Source: Gavia stellata
Lineage: Eukaryota > Chordata > Aves > Gaviiformes > Gaviidae
NCBI RefSeq assembly: GCF_030936135.1
Contig: NC_082594.1
Coordinates: 103,579,020 to 103,643,019 of the forward strand
Direction of reading: 5' to 3'
DNA length: 64,000 bases
Below are positions 14,172-27,416 of this stretch, piece by piece. Each line of letters begins with the position of its first letter. Positions within the stretch are counted from its first letter, which is position 1. The position numbers were made by a program, and so were the translations under genes. The notes under the pieces were generated by a model. The model worked only from the letters and a program-made list of their open reading frames with translations, did not search any database and was not told the origin of the DNA.

Positions 14172-16084
14172 GATATAAATTTTTAAAAAATATTTTCGGA
14201 AGTCTGTTCCTTTACTGTTTCCTTATGAAGACATGCAGACCAAATGACCTGTTAGAAGGATTGCCTCTGTGCTCTCTCCATCTGTCCTATGGCACTCTTG
14301 GAGAGCAGTTCCCAAAGGTACATACTTCTGCATAGCTGAGGCCTCCCCAGTACAGGTAGAAACGATCATTTTCTTTGCGAGTCTTATGGACAATAATCCT
14401 GTCAATGCACACCAAGAGAAGATTTCCTCTCTCAGAAACAGCATCACATTATTGACAAGTAAATGGTTTGTCATCTTTTTGGCAGCCAGCTTTCCCATGT
14501 AGCCAGCAACTCCCCATTTTCTACTGGGTGTTTCAGCTTTCCTTTCTAATTCATGCAAATGCCAATGCTATGGGTTTCAGGCACGCAAACCAGTGCAGAA
14601 TGTGACTTGACAGATCCTGATCATGCATATGAAGGAATGTGCTTTGTTTTGCTTCTGTGATTTTCAAACTCCCAGAACAATTAGAGGGAAAAAAAACCTG
14701 GCAAATTTGCTTACACTTGGAAGATGAGGGGGGGAATCTAGAACAGGAACTGAAACTGGTATTGCGTTTCTCAACCTCATATTTATTTATCTATTTTTCA
14801 AGCCACATGTGCACTTTGGGGAGTTTTTTAGAAAGCCATTAGTTTCATTGTTGCAATAATATATCAGTTACCTGTTCATGCTTAAACAGAAAGCTTCAGA
14901 TATTTCAGTAAATCTGTGGAAATCTGCTTTCTCAACAGCATATGCAGTGCAGTTACATTTCATTAATGCTTTGAGACAGAAGAACTGTACTGCCATATTG
15001 AAAGCGAGTTAAATGTTATGTGAGTAATAGGTCTTGTTTTTCTATAACTGTCATAGAAATGGAGCTTTTTCATTATTATTGCTTAGCTATCACAAAGTTA
15101 CATAATTGTTTTTGTCTCCTCTGGATACTTAAGCATTATGTTAGCTGGGGTGCTGTGGGTAGAAATCAAATAAAAAGAGTTACTGTTTCTGAATAATCAC
15201 TGGAAACACATTAAGTGAATTGAATTTCCCCTTTAGTAAAACTTTTTGCTTTCTCCTTTGAAAAATAGAGGCCTTTTGAGAGTCCTGGTGTGCTAAACCC
15301 TGTGGACTTCAGCTGGGGCTGCATCCCGAGGGTGGCTGTGCCCGGCGGTGAGAGCAGGCAGCACAGGCGACACAAGGCTGCGGGAGGACACACACCCTTG
15401 CACGAGAGCTGCCCTTGTCCTGCCGGTCAGTCCGGGTCAGGCCAGCACTTGGCAGTAAAAATAGCCATATGAATACTATAAATTCTTCCATTTGTCTTAA
15501 TAGACCTCTACCAGATGCTGTCCCAGGCTTCTCTTCTGACCTTGCAGGGCAGAGTTTGTGGAGGTGCAGTAAAATTAAATGTACTGGCCAAACTGTATGC
15601 TCACCTTTTCGTTGTTCTCTATTTGTTCTCTTTAAGCAGGGCCTGCGTGGATAGGTGCTGTGGTTTCTAATGAAAAAGCACGGCTTAGTCACAGTCATGA
15701 CACAGTCTTTCTCAAGTCCAAATGGCTCTCTTACTTTTTGGCTCATTATATTTTCTTATGCTTTCAGAAGAAGAAATAATAGCGGTGTCTCAAAGCCCAA
15801 AGGCATGGTAAATGTGGGACAGTGTCCGGGGTTATGGGTGTCACATGAGCATTGCCCAAAGTGCTCCTCTTTCCTCCCGTCTGTGTCACTTAAAGAGCAG
15901 CCACGGCACTGCTGGGTGGTCCCCACACCAACCAAGGGAGTGTACCTGTCCCCGGCGGCTGACCTGAAACCTGTAAGCCCTGTATCTATATCACAGTGAT
16001 ACTCCCTGCTATGAAATCTTCTTAGCTCACTCCTGGCTTTGCTGCACAAAGCTAAACTTCTGGTCCAACTCCTTAACTCCTTCA

Positions 16085-16148
16085 TTTCCTTCCTTCCTTC
16101 CTTCCTTCCTTCCTTCCTTCCTTCCTTCCTTCCTTCCTTCCTTCCTTC

Positions 16149-16191
<43 letters not shown>

Positions 16192-16209
16192 TCCTCTTTT
16201 TTTTTTTTT
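16085..16209. repeat. Compound (CCTT)n-(CTTT)n microsatellite with poly-T end
   Basis: About 65 bases of uninterrupted CCTT units change near 16150 into about 45 bases of CTTT units, then into CCTC and a T-run ending at 16209. The whole block is pyrimidine only on the + strand. The step from CCTT to CTTT is what slippage plus C-to-T substitution would produce. The open frame of repeated FLPS residues across it is an artefact of the repeat. Long tracts of this kind are highly variable in length between individuals. Confidence 0.97.
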
Positions 16210-18649
16210 GTGCTAACAAATTATGACATATTTCACCAGTTGCCTTGAAACACCCTCCCAGATACTATTAGAATGAAATTACAAACTTTTTCTAAAAAAA
16301 ACCCCTTTATTGTTCTGATTAAAACTTTGCACCTTACTGGAAGTCACTGGAACTGCAGGACAATATTAAGATCTAATCCTTTTTCATTTAAGCTGACAGG
16401 ATGAAGGCTCAACAGAATAATAATAGTAATAAAAACTTCTGAAGTGCTTGGGATGGCCTGTATTTTTCCTCCATTTTTTCACATTTATGGTTTGGTTTGC
16501 TTGTCGGTTCTCTTTGAGCCATGCACTTCATATTAAGTGAGCGTTATCCCTGACCATGCTTACTTTGGGATTTATCTGAAGGCAAACTGTGTTAAATTAT
16601 GGTGCTGCATTATTAACAGGCCATATGGGCATCAGGCTTGAGAGAGAGAAGCTTAACAAGAACACAGGAAAACAATCTTCCAGATCCTTCCTTCCTTCTC
16701 CTAATACATAATCCTGAGTGCAGGAAAGAGATAAAATATTTAAAAACCACGGTGGAGGACTGTAAGGGACAGCATGTTGTTAAACTTCTCTTGAGAGCGC
16801 TCCATGTCCAGCCATCACCTCTGCTGGTCTTGCCCAGTACTCGTTCAAAGCAAGAATATTTTTTAAATGTCCTCTGGCCTGAAATAATCAGCCAGAAGCA
16901 ATTCTCTGTGTTTTCTGTAACGTTTATACACTTCTCTGTTACTACTTACTGCAGCAGTTTTATTCCAGTTTCACTGGACATAACAAGAACCTTGCCAGCA
17001 GGAGCGGCAGAGGCAAATGCCCTTTTGACACGTGCGAGCTCACCCCAGTTGCATCTGACGGGTCTTGCTGTGGTGCAACCCTGTTCCTCAGCCACATGTG
17101 CCGCGCTGGCAGCTACAGGGTCAGGCTTGCTGCCAAGCCGTTTGCGTGGAGGGGAGGAGATGCGTTCTTTAACCAAATCATATTCTTTGCGATATTTCCA
17201 ACCCTGCAGAATCCTCCTACTGTACAGTCTGGGATGGCAGTCCTGGGGACAGAGAGCTACCGCACCATCAGAGGTGGCTGATTTTCTGTGGATTAATTTA
17301 AAAAGCTTTCTGTGCTCCTTGGTCTTCTTTTGCTTTGCAAAAATTTTTCATACCCCTGAAACCTTCCCCACACAGTTGCAAGATTTATCCTCTCAGCATG
17401 TGATATTAGAGATTTCAGAGTAGATACAATTTGGTGTCTACTGCAAAAAGTGATTCTTTAAATTTTACTGTTTCGTTCATTGAGACACAATTTAAAAATC
17501 AATGGCAAGGTGAAGTTTAAGGAATATTTTTAAAATTTATTTCACAATGTCAGACTAGATTATAAAGTGATAGTATAAAGTAGCATATTTTTGGTGCCAA
17601 CGTTTTAAACAAAAGGCAGACTGCTGAGCTGGTGGATGGTTACTGACTTGCTGAGGTGCCAAATAAATACTGACGAGAGTAGTCTTTTCTGACAGTAGAG
17701 GGATTATTTTTTCATTTTCGTTTATTCAGCTAGTTCAGGTCAGTGCCCGGTTCACTCACAACGTGGCAGCCAGTTGGTATTGGAAGAAGCAGAAAAGCTT
17801 GTTTTCTACTCTTTAAGTAACGAGTAGAAGCTGGGCCCTAGAGTTTGCAAGCTACTGGCTTTAAAATCCTCAAAGTGCTGGGACCACGAATCACCAGTTC
17901 AGATCCTCTCCTTATGTACTTTAGAGAACTGATGTATTACTTTTACTTTCAATTTGCCAGAAGTTGGATAAAAAGAGGTAGTTGATTAAAATACATGAAC
18001 CCAGATTTCACAATAGTTTTATTCAACTAACAGAAACAATCAGATAATTAAAAAATTAATGAACTGCTCTCAGTGCAGTAAGAAGGCTGTGATATATGTA
18101 TGTTTAAATAACTACAAAGATATAATGTTTTGCCAAATGGGAATGCCCAATTCAAACTGAAATACCAAATATCAACTTTGGCATAAAATTTTGTTTTATT
18201 TGCAGGTTACAACACCTGTTCCCGGTTATTTCACAGTTTATTCTCGTGTTTCTTATAAAAGCAGCTCTTTGGAAGTGCCCAGACCAGCATAAACCGTGCT
18301 GAAGATCAGGGATTCATTCTGCAATTACAGCATTACTCAGCTATAAAGCTGCACGTGTGAAGACAGGGAGAACTTCACTGTTGACATTTGTTCTATCACT
18401 GCTAGAAATTTCACTGCCTTCGGATGTGGCTTCACATCCAAGAAGACTAAAAAACCACATCTACTTACACATTCTTGTTTACAACAATGTAGATAAGAGT
18501 GATTCATTTAACTGATAACTTTCTAAGATTGCTTTTACAAGGTCCCTCACCATCAGCTGTTGCAGCGCTGAACAGCCATGAGGAAAGAGGAAGGTCTGCA
18601 CATGGATAATTAAATGGAAACAGAAGGCAAAAATCAGTGGTCAGCTTTC
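16210..18649. other. Gene-free interval
   Basis: No gene is supported. It contains a 261-codon stop-free frame at 16638-17423 on the + strand, but that frame opens at TTG, its first in-frame ATG is about two thirds of the way in, and the translation has no recognisable domain. The GC-richer middle (about 16980-17160) explains part of its length. Confidence 0.55.
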
Positions 18650-19390
18650 ACAGCGGAAGAAGGTCATGAATGGAGTCCTGTGGGGATTTGTGTGGGGAGC
18701 TCGTGCTGTTCAATGTGTTCCTAAATGATCCGAAAAGGGAAAAAATGAGGTGACAATATTCACTGATCATACTAAGTTATTCAGAGCAGTGAATGCAAGG
18801 CTGATTGTGAGAACTGCAGAAGGGAGTTATAAGAGTAAACGATGAGATGATGAAGTGGTCAGGGAAATTCATTGTAGGGAAACATAAAGTTGTGTACATG
18901 GGAAAAACAATCCTATTTTCACATATAAAATGATGACCTCTAAGGTGATTGCTACCTCACAAGAATGAGCTCTTAGGTTTCTAATAGTTTGTTCCATGAA
19001 AACATCATCACAGTGCTTGTAATTGATCACACTAGCACATTGAAAATTAGGGATTATTAGGAAGGGTGTAAAGATCAAAACAGAAAGCAGCATGTCGCCA
19101 TCACACAACCTCATGCTGTGCCTGCACCCTAAATGTGTATTCACATCTGGCCCTCTCAGTTTGGAGGGGATGCAGCTGACACAGAAACAATACCAAGAAG
19201 GACAACAAGGATAATCGGACATATGGAATAGTTTCTGTAGGAGCAATGATTCTCCAGATTGAGAAAGAAATGACAACACAGGGATATGGGAGAGGTGTAT
19301 TAAATCACTAGTGACAAGGAGAGGATGAACAGCGAATGGTTGTTTACAGAGTCTTCCAACAAAAGAGCTATGAGGGGTCAAATGAGACAG
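18650..19390 (+). mobile_element. Ancient decayed CR1 LINE (L-type), reverse-transcriptase region
   Basis: Reading across several frameshifts, the + strand gives pieces of CR1 ORF2 in the correct order. First comes LVLFNVFLND (after the RT motif B region), then FTDHTKLF at about 18759-18782, a decayed form of the catalytic FADDTKLF box. Next are VVYMGKNNPIFTYKMM (about 18888-18935), LGIIRKGVK with a decayed thumb region (about 19040-19080), and near 19300 words like ERMNSEWLF with ESSNKRAM, typical of the C-terminal part of old amniote CR1. One catalytic aspartate of the DD pair is replaced by His and stops interrupt the frame, so it is dead. The divergence indicates an insertion much older than the copies at 22.9 and 27.4 kb. 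Edges are approximate. Confidence 0.82.
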
Positions 19391-22300
19391 CCATCCCTGG
19401 AGCTCTCTGCAGAAGGAGGCAATCCTTCACATAGGGTGCATTTCAGAGATGGGACTGTGAGCTGCACAGCATTATAGCTGGTTACATTGGCTTAAAATGT
19501 TATGGGAGAAATGATTGGGAGCAAAATCCATTGAGGACTATTAAATACAAAAATACTGAAAAGAGTCTAAGCTGAAAATTGCACGAGGGGGACTTCTCGG
19601 AACATTCTGGGGACGGTTATCACTTGGTATACTGTTACACAACTACATCACTTAGCCACGAGCTGCTTTGGAAACAGAGCAGTCGACTAGGTAGACCTGT
19701 GGTTTGATGGATTATGTCTGTGGTTATGTATGCAGAAGAATGTATTGTATCTGAAGGGGACCTTTCCAGGACAGAGGGAAGAGAAATGTGTCCCTAACAA
19801 GATACCTTCTCCATCTTCTCCTATAGGAACCCTGGCAACAACTGCAGTGAAAATCAGTGTTAAACTTTGACGTTCACAGCCAACTGTTTTTGTGTGTGGA
19901 GCAGCTGGTGGCACTAAAAGAAAATCAAATCAACTCTCAATGAAAGCGATGAGATATTAAAATCACTTGGGGGAAATTCAGTGAAATGTTTGGATGAAAG
20001 TGTGAGTTCCGCTGCTGCCCACGTCTCAGCTGCGAGCAGGGAAGTCAGTCTTCCTCATCAGCAGCTCCTGCATAAACAATATTGCAGTGGGCCCCGAATC
20101 GCAAAGACGTTCCTTTGCAATTGAGGGACGGCTCCTAATTCCCCCTTTCCTTGTATAAAATCCGATCTGCAATAAACCCGTGTCACACACCCCTGGCTCT
20201 GCAGCAACATTCCCCTCACCTCTTTGGTACTTGCCCTTCAGCCAGATTGATACTCCTTCATTAAGTTCTCTCTTCACCTTTATATTATAAAGACTTATCC
20301 CTCCTCCTCAGCTATTAAATGCAATTCCTGTCTATACGTGTTTACGCTGGGAGACAGAGGAGAAAGTATGGCTTGCCTGGACTTGTTCCTACTGGGAGAA
20401 GAGGTGCCGAAACCCCCCAGCATTGCCTAACATGAATTAAAACACCACTTGACACCTTGTTTAGACACAGTTTAAGACCTTCTGCCTGGTCTCATTTCTC
20501 ATCTTTCTGCTCTTCTATTTATAGGTGAGGACAATAACATTACAAATCTACCTGAGAAGACTGGTGTTAGAATTAATGTTTCTGCAGGTGTTTGAAGATG
20601 ATATATAGTTGATAAGTATTAAGAGACAGATGGACCGAGTCCAAAAATCTCAGGGCAGGACTAATTCACATTGTTGGGATTTCTGAACATTTGAGGGCGC
20701 CACTCTCTTCCTCCTCCCCCTCTGCGGGACTCTGGTGTTTGCTGCTTTCTTTGTTATTCTGCTCTTCCCCTGAAGATTTAACACCCTTCTCCCTTTCTGC
20801 AAAGCCTTGCCTCCTTTCTGCCCATGTCCTGGCATCCCCTCACCGCCACTTTTTCTCTGCTTGCCTTAGAAATTCCTGCAATTTTTCTCATGTGGTAAAT
20901 ATTTTCTTTCTTTTTGTTCTTTTCTGTTGCAGGTACAGAAGCTGTGCCATACGTGGCTCCCCCTTCCCTCCATGTCCCTGGAAGGCTGGGCAATTTTGGG
21001 TGACCTATTATCCTTACGGAGGACTTCAGGCCTCCCTGTATTTCCAGTATATGGACTACACATTTCTTTCAGTTTTGAATTCTTAGGTGAATGGAATGAA
21101 TAGCTTTTGATTTGGCGGCACCACGCAGTCTGGAGAAATACACAGTGACTAACTCTTAGCCTAAATTTTGAATAGCTTCATTGTTTCCTTTATTGATATT
21201 TTAATACATGTGTTTTATATTCCACCATGCTGACTGGAGCTGACCGTGGCCCCTTACATCCATGGGCTGATTAAATTGCTTTCTGTACATCCGCTCCATG
21301 GTTCCCTATTCATTACAAACTCACATTAGCTTCTAAAGCCAGGCCTCCTCGGTAATTGCTATTTGTTATGAAAGAAACTTCCATTTCCATTCTGTGCTAA
21401 TTATTATATTTAAGCTGGATCTTTCCATAATTCAGAGAACCAGTTGTCCATCTTTTGTGAAAGCAATGGCAATTCTTCCCACCTCTGTTGTCATTCTTTG
21501 CACAGTAAACTGGAGAACAGCGTAACCTCACATCAGCCTTTCTTCTTTTAACCACAGCTTGGCAACAGCACGTAGTTCTGTTATGTCTGCTTACCCTCCA
21601 ATGCCAGTTGTCTACCCAAAAGCAAAAAAAAAAAAAGGGTTAGAAATGGATTGTACTTTCCCAGGGAGATGTGGATTTTTTATTTTGCTTTGCCTCCCAA
21701 TTGCTGCTGCTTTGTAATGTATTTGTGGTAAGGAACATCTTGTCTGCAGAACTGTATTTAAAATTAGAGAGGGGAGCACCATATCGCTTGTACCTTTTGT
21801 TTCACATTTCTGGGACGTGTTAACAACAGACAGTGGAATTATTTGTTTGGCTGATTTGGTCCCTGAGACCGCAGCAGGGTTTAACAATGTTTTTGACTTG
21901 CTTTATTTTAGACAATGGGTGGTAATCAACCAGAGAGCATATTCAGTGCGCTTTTCCTGCTGTCGTGTGGGCTCCAGGTCACCACCACTAGGTCATTAGG
22001 CTTGGAGTTGTTCTTAACTTCCCAGTGTACACACACCTTTATTCCACCCCGCAGCTGCTCCTAGCAAGGCAACCTCTCCTGGCAGCTTTTCTAGGTGGCA
22101 TTTGACACACAATGGTCCACGTAGCCCTGGCCCGTGCACAGCCCTGTGCTGCTCCACAGGGAGGCATTTTTGTTCTCACAGCTTCAGTCTCTGTAGCCTA
22201 AACCAGAATCTGCTGCCATGTGGCGTGCTGATTTTCTTTCTGTCCCACTATGACCTTTGCTGGATGCTCACAGGGTGGACACAGCTCGATGCTTTTGACT

Positions 22301-22916
22301 GGGCTTTGGTTAAGGTCCCTTTGGAGAGAGAAGGTTTTCCAGGAAGATGGGGAGGGGACCCCCTCTGCTATCATCTCCAGTGCTGCCGGTCCTGCAGGTA
22401 TAGGAAGGACGAAGCTGGAGAAGGGACCACCCCACCTCTCCCCCCACTCCCAAGGCCTGTGTAAGCTTCAGTCACCATGGACCTTCAGCCTGCTGGTGCC
22501 AGGGGAACAGGCACGGAGCCTGTTTTCAGGCTGTTCTTCCCTGCCATCCCTCTGTCTGGCTGCTGACTTTTATGCCAAGTGGGTGTGAAATGATGACAGG
22601 ACAGAAGTGACATGTAGTTGGCACAGATAGCTATGAGTGCTCAAAATGCAAAACACTGGAAGATATATCCTGTAATAATGAATAATTTGTTGCCGGCATC
22701 AATTCATCACAACAGGCTTTATTAAAAAATCACAGTAAGGACCAGAACATCCAGGATCATGTACCTAACTTTCAGTTATGTTTTGCTAACCCTACATCAA
22801 TACAAATTCAGTGAATTCACTGAAGCAAGTCTAGCAATAACTGGCATGACGCAGTGCAACAGTCATGCACCAACCTTCCATGAGAGTCTGTATTAAAATT
22901 TGTGATGTACACAGAT
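19391..22916. other. Gene-free interval
   Basis: No gene, RNA gene or recognisable mobile element. A 12-base A-run lies near 21624. The 131-codon frame near 20691-21086 is Leu/Ser/Phe-rich with no domain and lies in pyrimidine-rich DNA, so I did not call it. The first bases after 19390 may still belong to the 3' end of the old CR1 copy. Confidence 0.55.
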
Positions 22917-23187
22917 GGGAATGACAGGACAAGAGGAAATGGCCTCAAGTTGCACCAGGGGAGGTTTAGGCTGGATATTAGGAAAAATTTCTTTACTGAG
23001 AGAGTGATGAAACACTGGAACAGGCTGCCCAGGGAGGTGGTGGAGTCACCATCACTGGAGGTGTTCAAGGAACGTGTGGACGTGGCATTGCAGGACATGG
23101 TTTAGTGGGCATGGTGGTGTTAGTTGATGGTTGGACTTGATGATCTTACAGGTCTTTTCCAACCTTAGTGATTCTGTGATTCTGTGA
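22917..23187 (+). mobile_element. CR1 LINE, 3'-end fragment (same subfamily as the 27.4 kb copy)
   Basis: The fragment starts inside the ORF2 C-terminus ([15 protein letters not shown], then [19 protein letters not shown]) and runs through the stop codon of that frame (stop at 23103-23105), a short 3' UTR and two clean ATTCTGTG octamers at 23171-23186. The last 45 or so UTR bases (from GATGGTTGGACTTGATGATC to the tail) are the same as in the 27.4 kb copy, so both come from one subfamily. It is 5'-truncated; only about 270 bases remain. The short frame it keeps is intact, which suggests limited decay. Confidence 0.93.
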
Positions 23188-26100
23188 ATTAGCCTCAAAT
23201 TCTTGAGCTACCTTTCACTTAGAGATCATTTAGTCAGGTTATATCTCAGGGCTGAAATTTAGTGACTCCTCAGTACTTACCCTAGCTTTGTAAGTCAGCT
23301 TTTCTCGAGTCAAGGCTATTTGAAAGACAAAGCATAACAAATGGTCGTTTATTTATATACATATATATAGTAAGCATACAAAGTAATAGGGTGACAATGG
23401 CAATAAGAAGTGACATTGTGGATTCTGGGGGCAGGAGTTTCCAGAGCAGCTCTTTCAGGGCCCAGGTGGGAATTTCTTCTTCCATGTACTGAACCTCTAT
23501 GCAAAACAAACTGAGGAGTGGGTGATGCTGTCCAAAGCAGCAGAGAGAGGATAAATAATGCATTGGGAAATTAGGATGGCAGCCAGCATTGTAATCAGGA
23601 GACAGCTGGATTCCCAAGAGCTAAAAGCCTATAAGCTGGTTCCCCAAGGAACCAAGCCAGGAGAAGCCAAAACAAATAAACAAAGCAGCACGCCTCTTTT
23701 GAGACAGACTTTGGGAGTCTTATTTTCTGGGAAAGGACGGCTTCCTGAGAGCTCTCCCAAAGCAACAGCCTTTACACTCATGGTTTCAGCCCAACGCACC
23801 ACTGGGAGCAACAGGGCAACAAAGCACCCAGGACCGCAGAGAGCGACACAGGGAAATTTGAGGCCATTTTGTAGGGAGAAGAGAGCGAGGCCATCAGTGA
23901 GCAAAGGGAACGATTCCTGGAGGTAGGTTTACCTGCAAGGGCTGGCTTCAGGAAAAGCAACGCTGTGGAGTTGACTCATTTTGTCTTTTCTGTAATAGAC
24001 GATGGTGCAAGATTTCGTCATATTCCTGAGGGATCAGGATTCCGCTCCTGCCCTGAACCAGTATGTGACTGTGTGTTTTAAGAACAGGCTGGTAAAAATA
24101 ACCACATTGTTAAATCTAAAGAAGAGACGTTAAGTCCTACAAGTCACATTTGACAAGATGACGATCTGCTTATTAAAACAGACTACTCATGCAGCATCAC
24201 TATTTCTGAGACTTTTGTATTCATTTTTCATACAAGAAAGGACAACAAAGGCAACTGTTAACTGAGTTTGCCAAGATATTACATATTTTTTAAAAAGCAA
24301 CCACAAAAGTCTTAAGAATGTCACACACTGTTTCACCTTGAATATGCTCGATGCTTACTTCTATGTTAGCTGCATATTTGTGCTTCTCTCCAGGAGCACA
24401 ATGCTTCAGCAGTTCAAAGAGACCCTAGAACAACAATGATGGTTTTCATCACACTTAAAAAAAAAATTTGATGATATTATCACCTGAACTCAGGTGTTCA
24501 CCATTTCACTTTGATCCAGGACATAATTAGATATCCTATGGCGCTTTCTGTCTCCTTTAAAACTTGGGTTATAACCGCAGCACTGCAAACTCAGCAGGGC
24601 TCAACTTGTGGAGCTTTCAGCTAATTAAACCCCACAGTCTGCATTGGTTGGAAGCAAACATCCTGTGTGGGTTTGTTTGGGTGTTTAACAAGAGGAAAAT
24701 TAATAAATATCCAGGCTGAATTCATTACAGCAGATTTTTTTTCTCTCTCAGCTATGTCTAACCCCAGTGTCTTCATTTGCTATCTGGGTTTAGAAAACTT
24801 CAGGCAGCATAGTGTGAGGATAGCTAAGTGGGAGGAGGTTTCTGTTATAATTATGAAGCCAGTCAACCTGAGGCCAAGTTCCTGGAAAAATATGCCCGAG
24901 GACTCATCACTCACTGTAAATATTTTGTACAGCTTTTGCAGATAATTCTGTACAATAATTGCCATCTCTACTCAAATGGAAATGTGATTAAAGCACTAGG
25001 ACACATCCTGATTTTTCACTTAGCTAGCAAAAGTAATGGCAGTAATGGCTTGTCAGTGGCTTGGGCTTCAGCATGAGCTCCCAAACTGAATCCGAGGTCC
25101 CTACTGAGCCTACACATCCCATTCTGAAGTCTGTGCTTGCATTTTGGTTGTTACGTGTGGCAGCCAGGATGAACATAGCGTGCTCTATAGTTGCAGGTTT
25201 GTGGCAGTGGAGCTATATTTCAAGTCCAGCTTTTTGTGTAGCATGATAAGTTCAGAGTAAATACATAGTTGCTAAAGAAAAGGGGTTTTTTATGCTTATA
25301 TTTATTTATCCCACTTGCTGCTCTGAAATAGGTGAGGAAAAGGAAAGCTGGTTTGAAATGCAGGCTCTCTTGGCAATGGCCTTACAGCAGAGAGGGGAAA
25401 CCACAAGAACCAGGATTCTGCTTCTGCTCCGAAAGGCACAGCGATGAATTACCACCAACGTTCAGACTCCAGCTCTGAAAAGGACTTCCTCATCCACCAG
25501 AAGAAACTCAAGTGGCAATAGAAAATATGAAGTCTTGATTGTCTTATGAAGAATTCATGACCAAATGCACATTCAGTGGTATTTTGGGATAATGAGAATT
25601 AATACTCATCGACAACCTTAAATGAGAATTTGTAAGCAAAAAAAAAAAGTGTTTGAGGTCTGTAATGATAATGTTCTTTCACAGCTGCTTTTGTGAGGGG
25701 AGAATAATTTAGCAACACTATAGCTGATGTTGACTTTCTAGTTTGTGGTGAAATTATAAAGTAAATGTTTCCTCCAAAGAACTCCAGAGCTGTTTATGGG
25801 AGCTAGAGGCACACTCCTGAGACAGCAGGCTGGAGATGGGATGCATTGCAATATTGTAAATTTGTGTAATTTCTCTGCACTGCCTTCAGCATGCCTTCAT
25901 CCTATGGAAAATATCATTATAAGAAAAAAATTATGTGACTTGTCTTTAACTTTTAGGAAAATGAATTCATGCTAAAATGTCCATACTTTTTTTTCTCCAC
26001 ATATAACATTAGAGCTTATGTGCTTATTTACCCACAGAAATACTTTTTTTTTTTCCTACTTCTAATGGGAAATTTCTGCAGAAAGAAAATCCTTGAATGT

Positions 26101-27416
26101 GAAAAGGCCAGAGGCTGGTACAAACTAAATAGAAGAAGATTAAGATCAAATACAAAAACATGGCGTGACAAGATAAGAGACAACATAGTTTCAGAAGAAA
26201 ATATTTAGATAAGGATTATTTGGGACACTGCAGAGAAGGGAAGAGAAGGGATTAGAACTAAAGAGTTGTGCTTGTCATCACACTGAATTCTTCCCCATAT
26301 TTCTCATTGCCCTTCATCCATCTATATCACATTTGTTTGTTTAGTCTCCTTATAGCTAACATAGTGTCTGTCACTTAGTAAGGACAGTGCTGCAGAAGGC
26401 ACCATTGCAAACAGTTCTGACCTAGCTTGTTTTTCACAAGAACAAAGAGTCATAGTTGTGCACACCTTTCCTGTAGAGGGCAAATTCTGGTTTAACAACA
26501 TGTGTATCATACATTTATTGTAGAAATCCAAAACCAAGATAGATGAGAATTTGCCTTCAGTGCCACTGGGCCAGCCAGCTTTTTAGTATGTTTTTCAGCC
26601 ATTACCTATTGAATCTTTAATTTCTGGATGGAAGCCAAGACTATTGATTTTGTCTAAGGTTTTTTGTCAAAAGGTATATAATTTTTTTTAACTGCTCAGG
26701 AAAGTGATTTTAGGGATAGTACTTTTTTAATGATTTGAATGGAATTTGTTAGTTAGTGTTGCCTGAAGAAGTGACCTTATCATTGTTATTTGATAGTAAA
26801 TGGCTGTAATACTTGGCATGTAACATTCCAAGGCATACGAGCTGTTATTTGTAAGACACTAATCTGATGGTCAAACTTTAAAGCTAATAGTAATTTTTAC
26901 ACCTGCAGTATAACATCTTCCAGGAGCCCAGCAAGAGCCCTGATAGAAGATTTATTTTGTATTAAATGGTTCTGCATATATAGTACAAATGGGTGCAGTT
27001 ATTAGAGGTTTTAGATCCAATCAACTAGAATAAATTCCAAAAACCTGATGCAGAAATCTTGTTTAAAGTATCAGGCATACGTACACAATGTAGTTCAGTG
27101 GGTGTAGAGTGGACCCTCGAAGTATTTGCTCATGTTTTAAGCCAATCTTTCCCAAAGACACAGTGTCTGAATCTAGTAACTGAGTTACCAGTTTTTTTTA
27201 CCAGGTTAATGATTTGTGCAGGCAAAGCGGTTCATTGCCATGGCCAGTAGCACTTTGTTTAATCAGGCCCTTAACACCTGCAAGGTCCCAAGCCCCGTCA
27301 GCTCAGCCAAGCTAGCCCAGCCCTGAGCTGGTTGCCCTCGAGCACACCTGCATGCCACGCACCCTGGCCCAGGGCAGCTCCTGGCTGCAGGTTAAGGGCA
27401 TCAGTGGGGAAGCCCG
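23188..27416. other. Gene-free interval
   Basis: No gene recognised. There is an AT-alternating patch near 23355-23370 and several A- or T-runs (for example near 24459, 25639 and 26046). Bases from about 27270 to 27416, just upstream of the large CR1 copy, are GC-richer (Pro/Ala-rich in translation) but do not match the CR1 ORF2 frame that begins after them. Confidence 0.55.

Larger units (their letters stand above)
310..16084. other. Gene-free AT-rich flank
   Basis: No coding region, RNA gene or clear transposon was recognised. Open frames here are short, lack protein-like composition and mostly begin at non-ATG codons. Low-complexity patches include a purine-rich GA/AAG tract at about 4505-4620, an alternating TA/TG tract at about 14144-14171 and short A or T runs. 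In mammals the corresponding flank of CLDN8 holds keratin-associated protein genes; nothing resembling their Cys/Gly/Tyr-rich frames was seen here. Old, unrecognisable repeats or conserved non-coding elements could be present and would not be visible by eye. Confidence 0.6.

Noticed and set aside
16085-16209. CRISPR-like regular spacing
   Set aside because: The units are 4 bases with no spacers, and the genome is vertebrate; it is a microsatellite.
16039-16248. FLPS/FLSF repeat protein
   Set aside because: Pure translation of the CCTT/CTTT microsatellite.
16638-17423. A 261-codon stop-free frame on the + strand
   Set aside because: It opens at TTG, its first ATG is about residue 178, the translation has no recognisable domain, and no splice or promoter context supports it. 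It is longer than expected by chance but remains unconvincing without conservation.
20691-21086. A 131-codon frame with a hydrophobic start
   Set aside because: Low-complexity Ser/Leu/Phe-rich translation of pyrimidine-rich DNA; no domain and no neighbouring exon signals that could be trusted.
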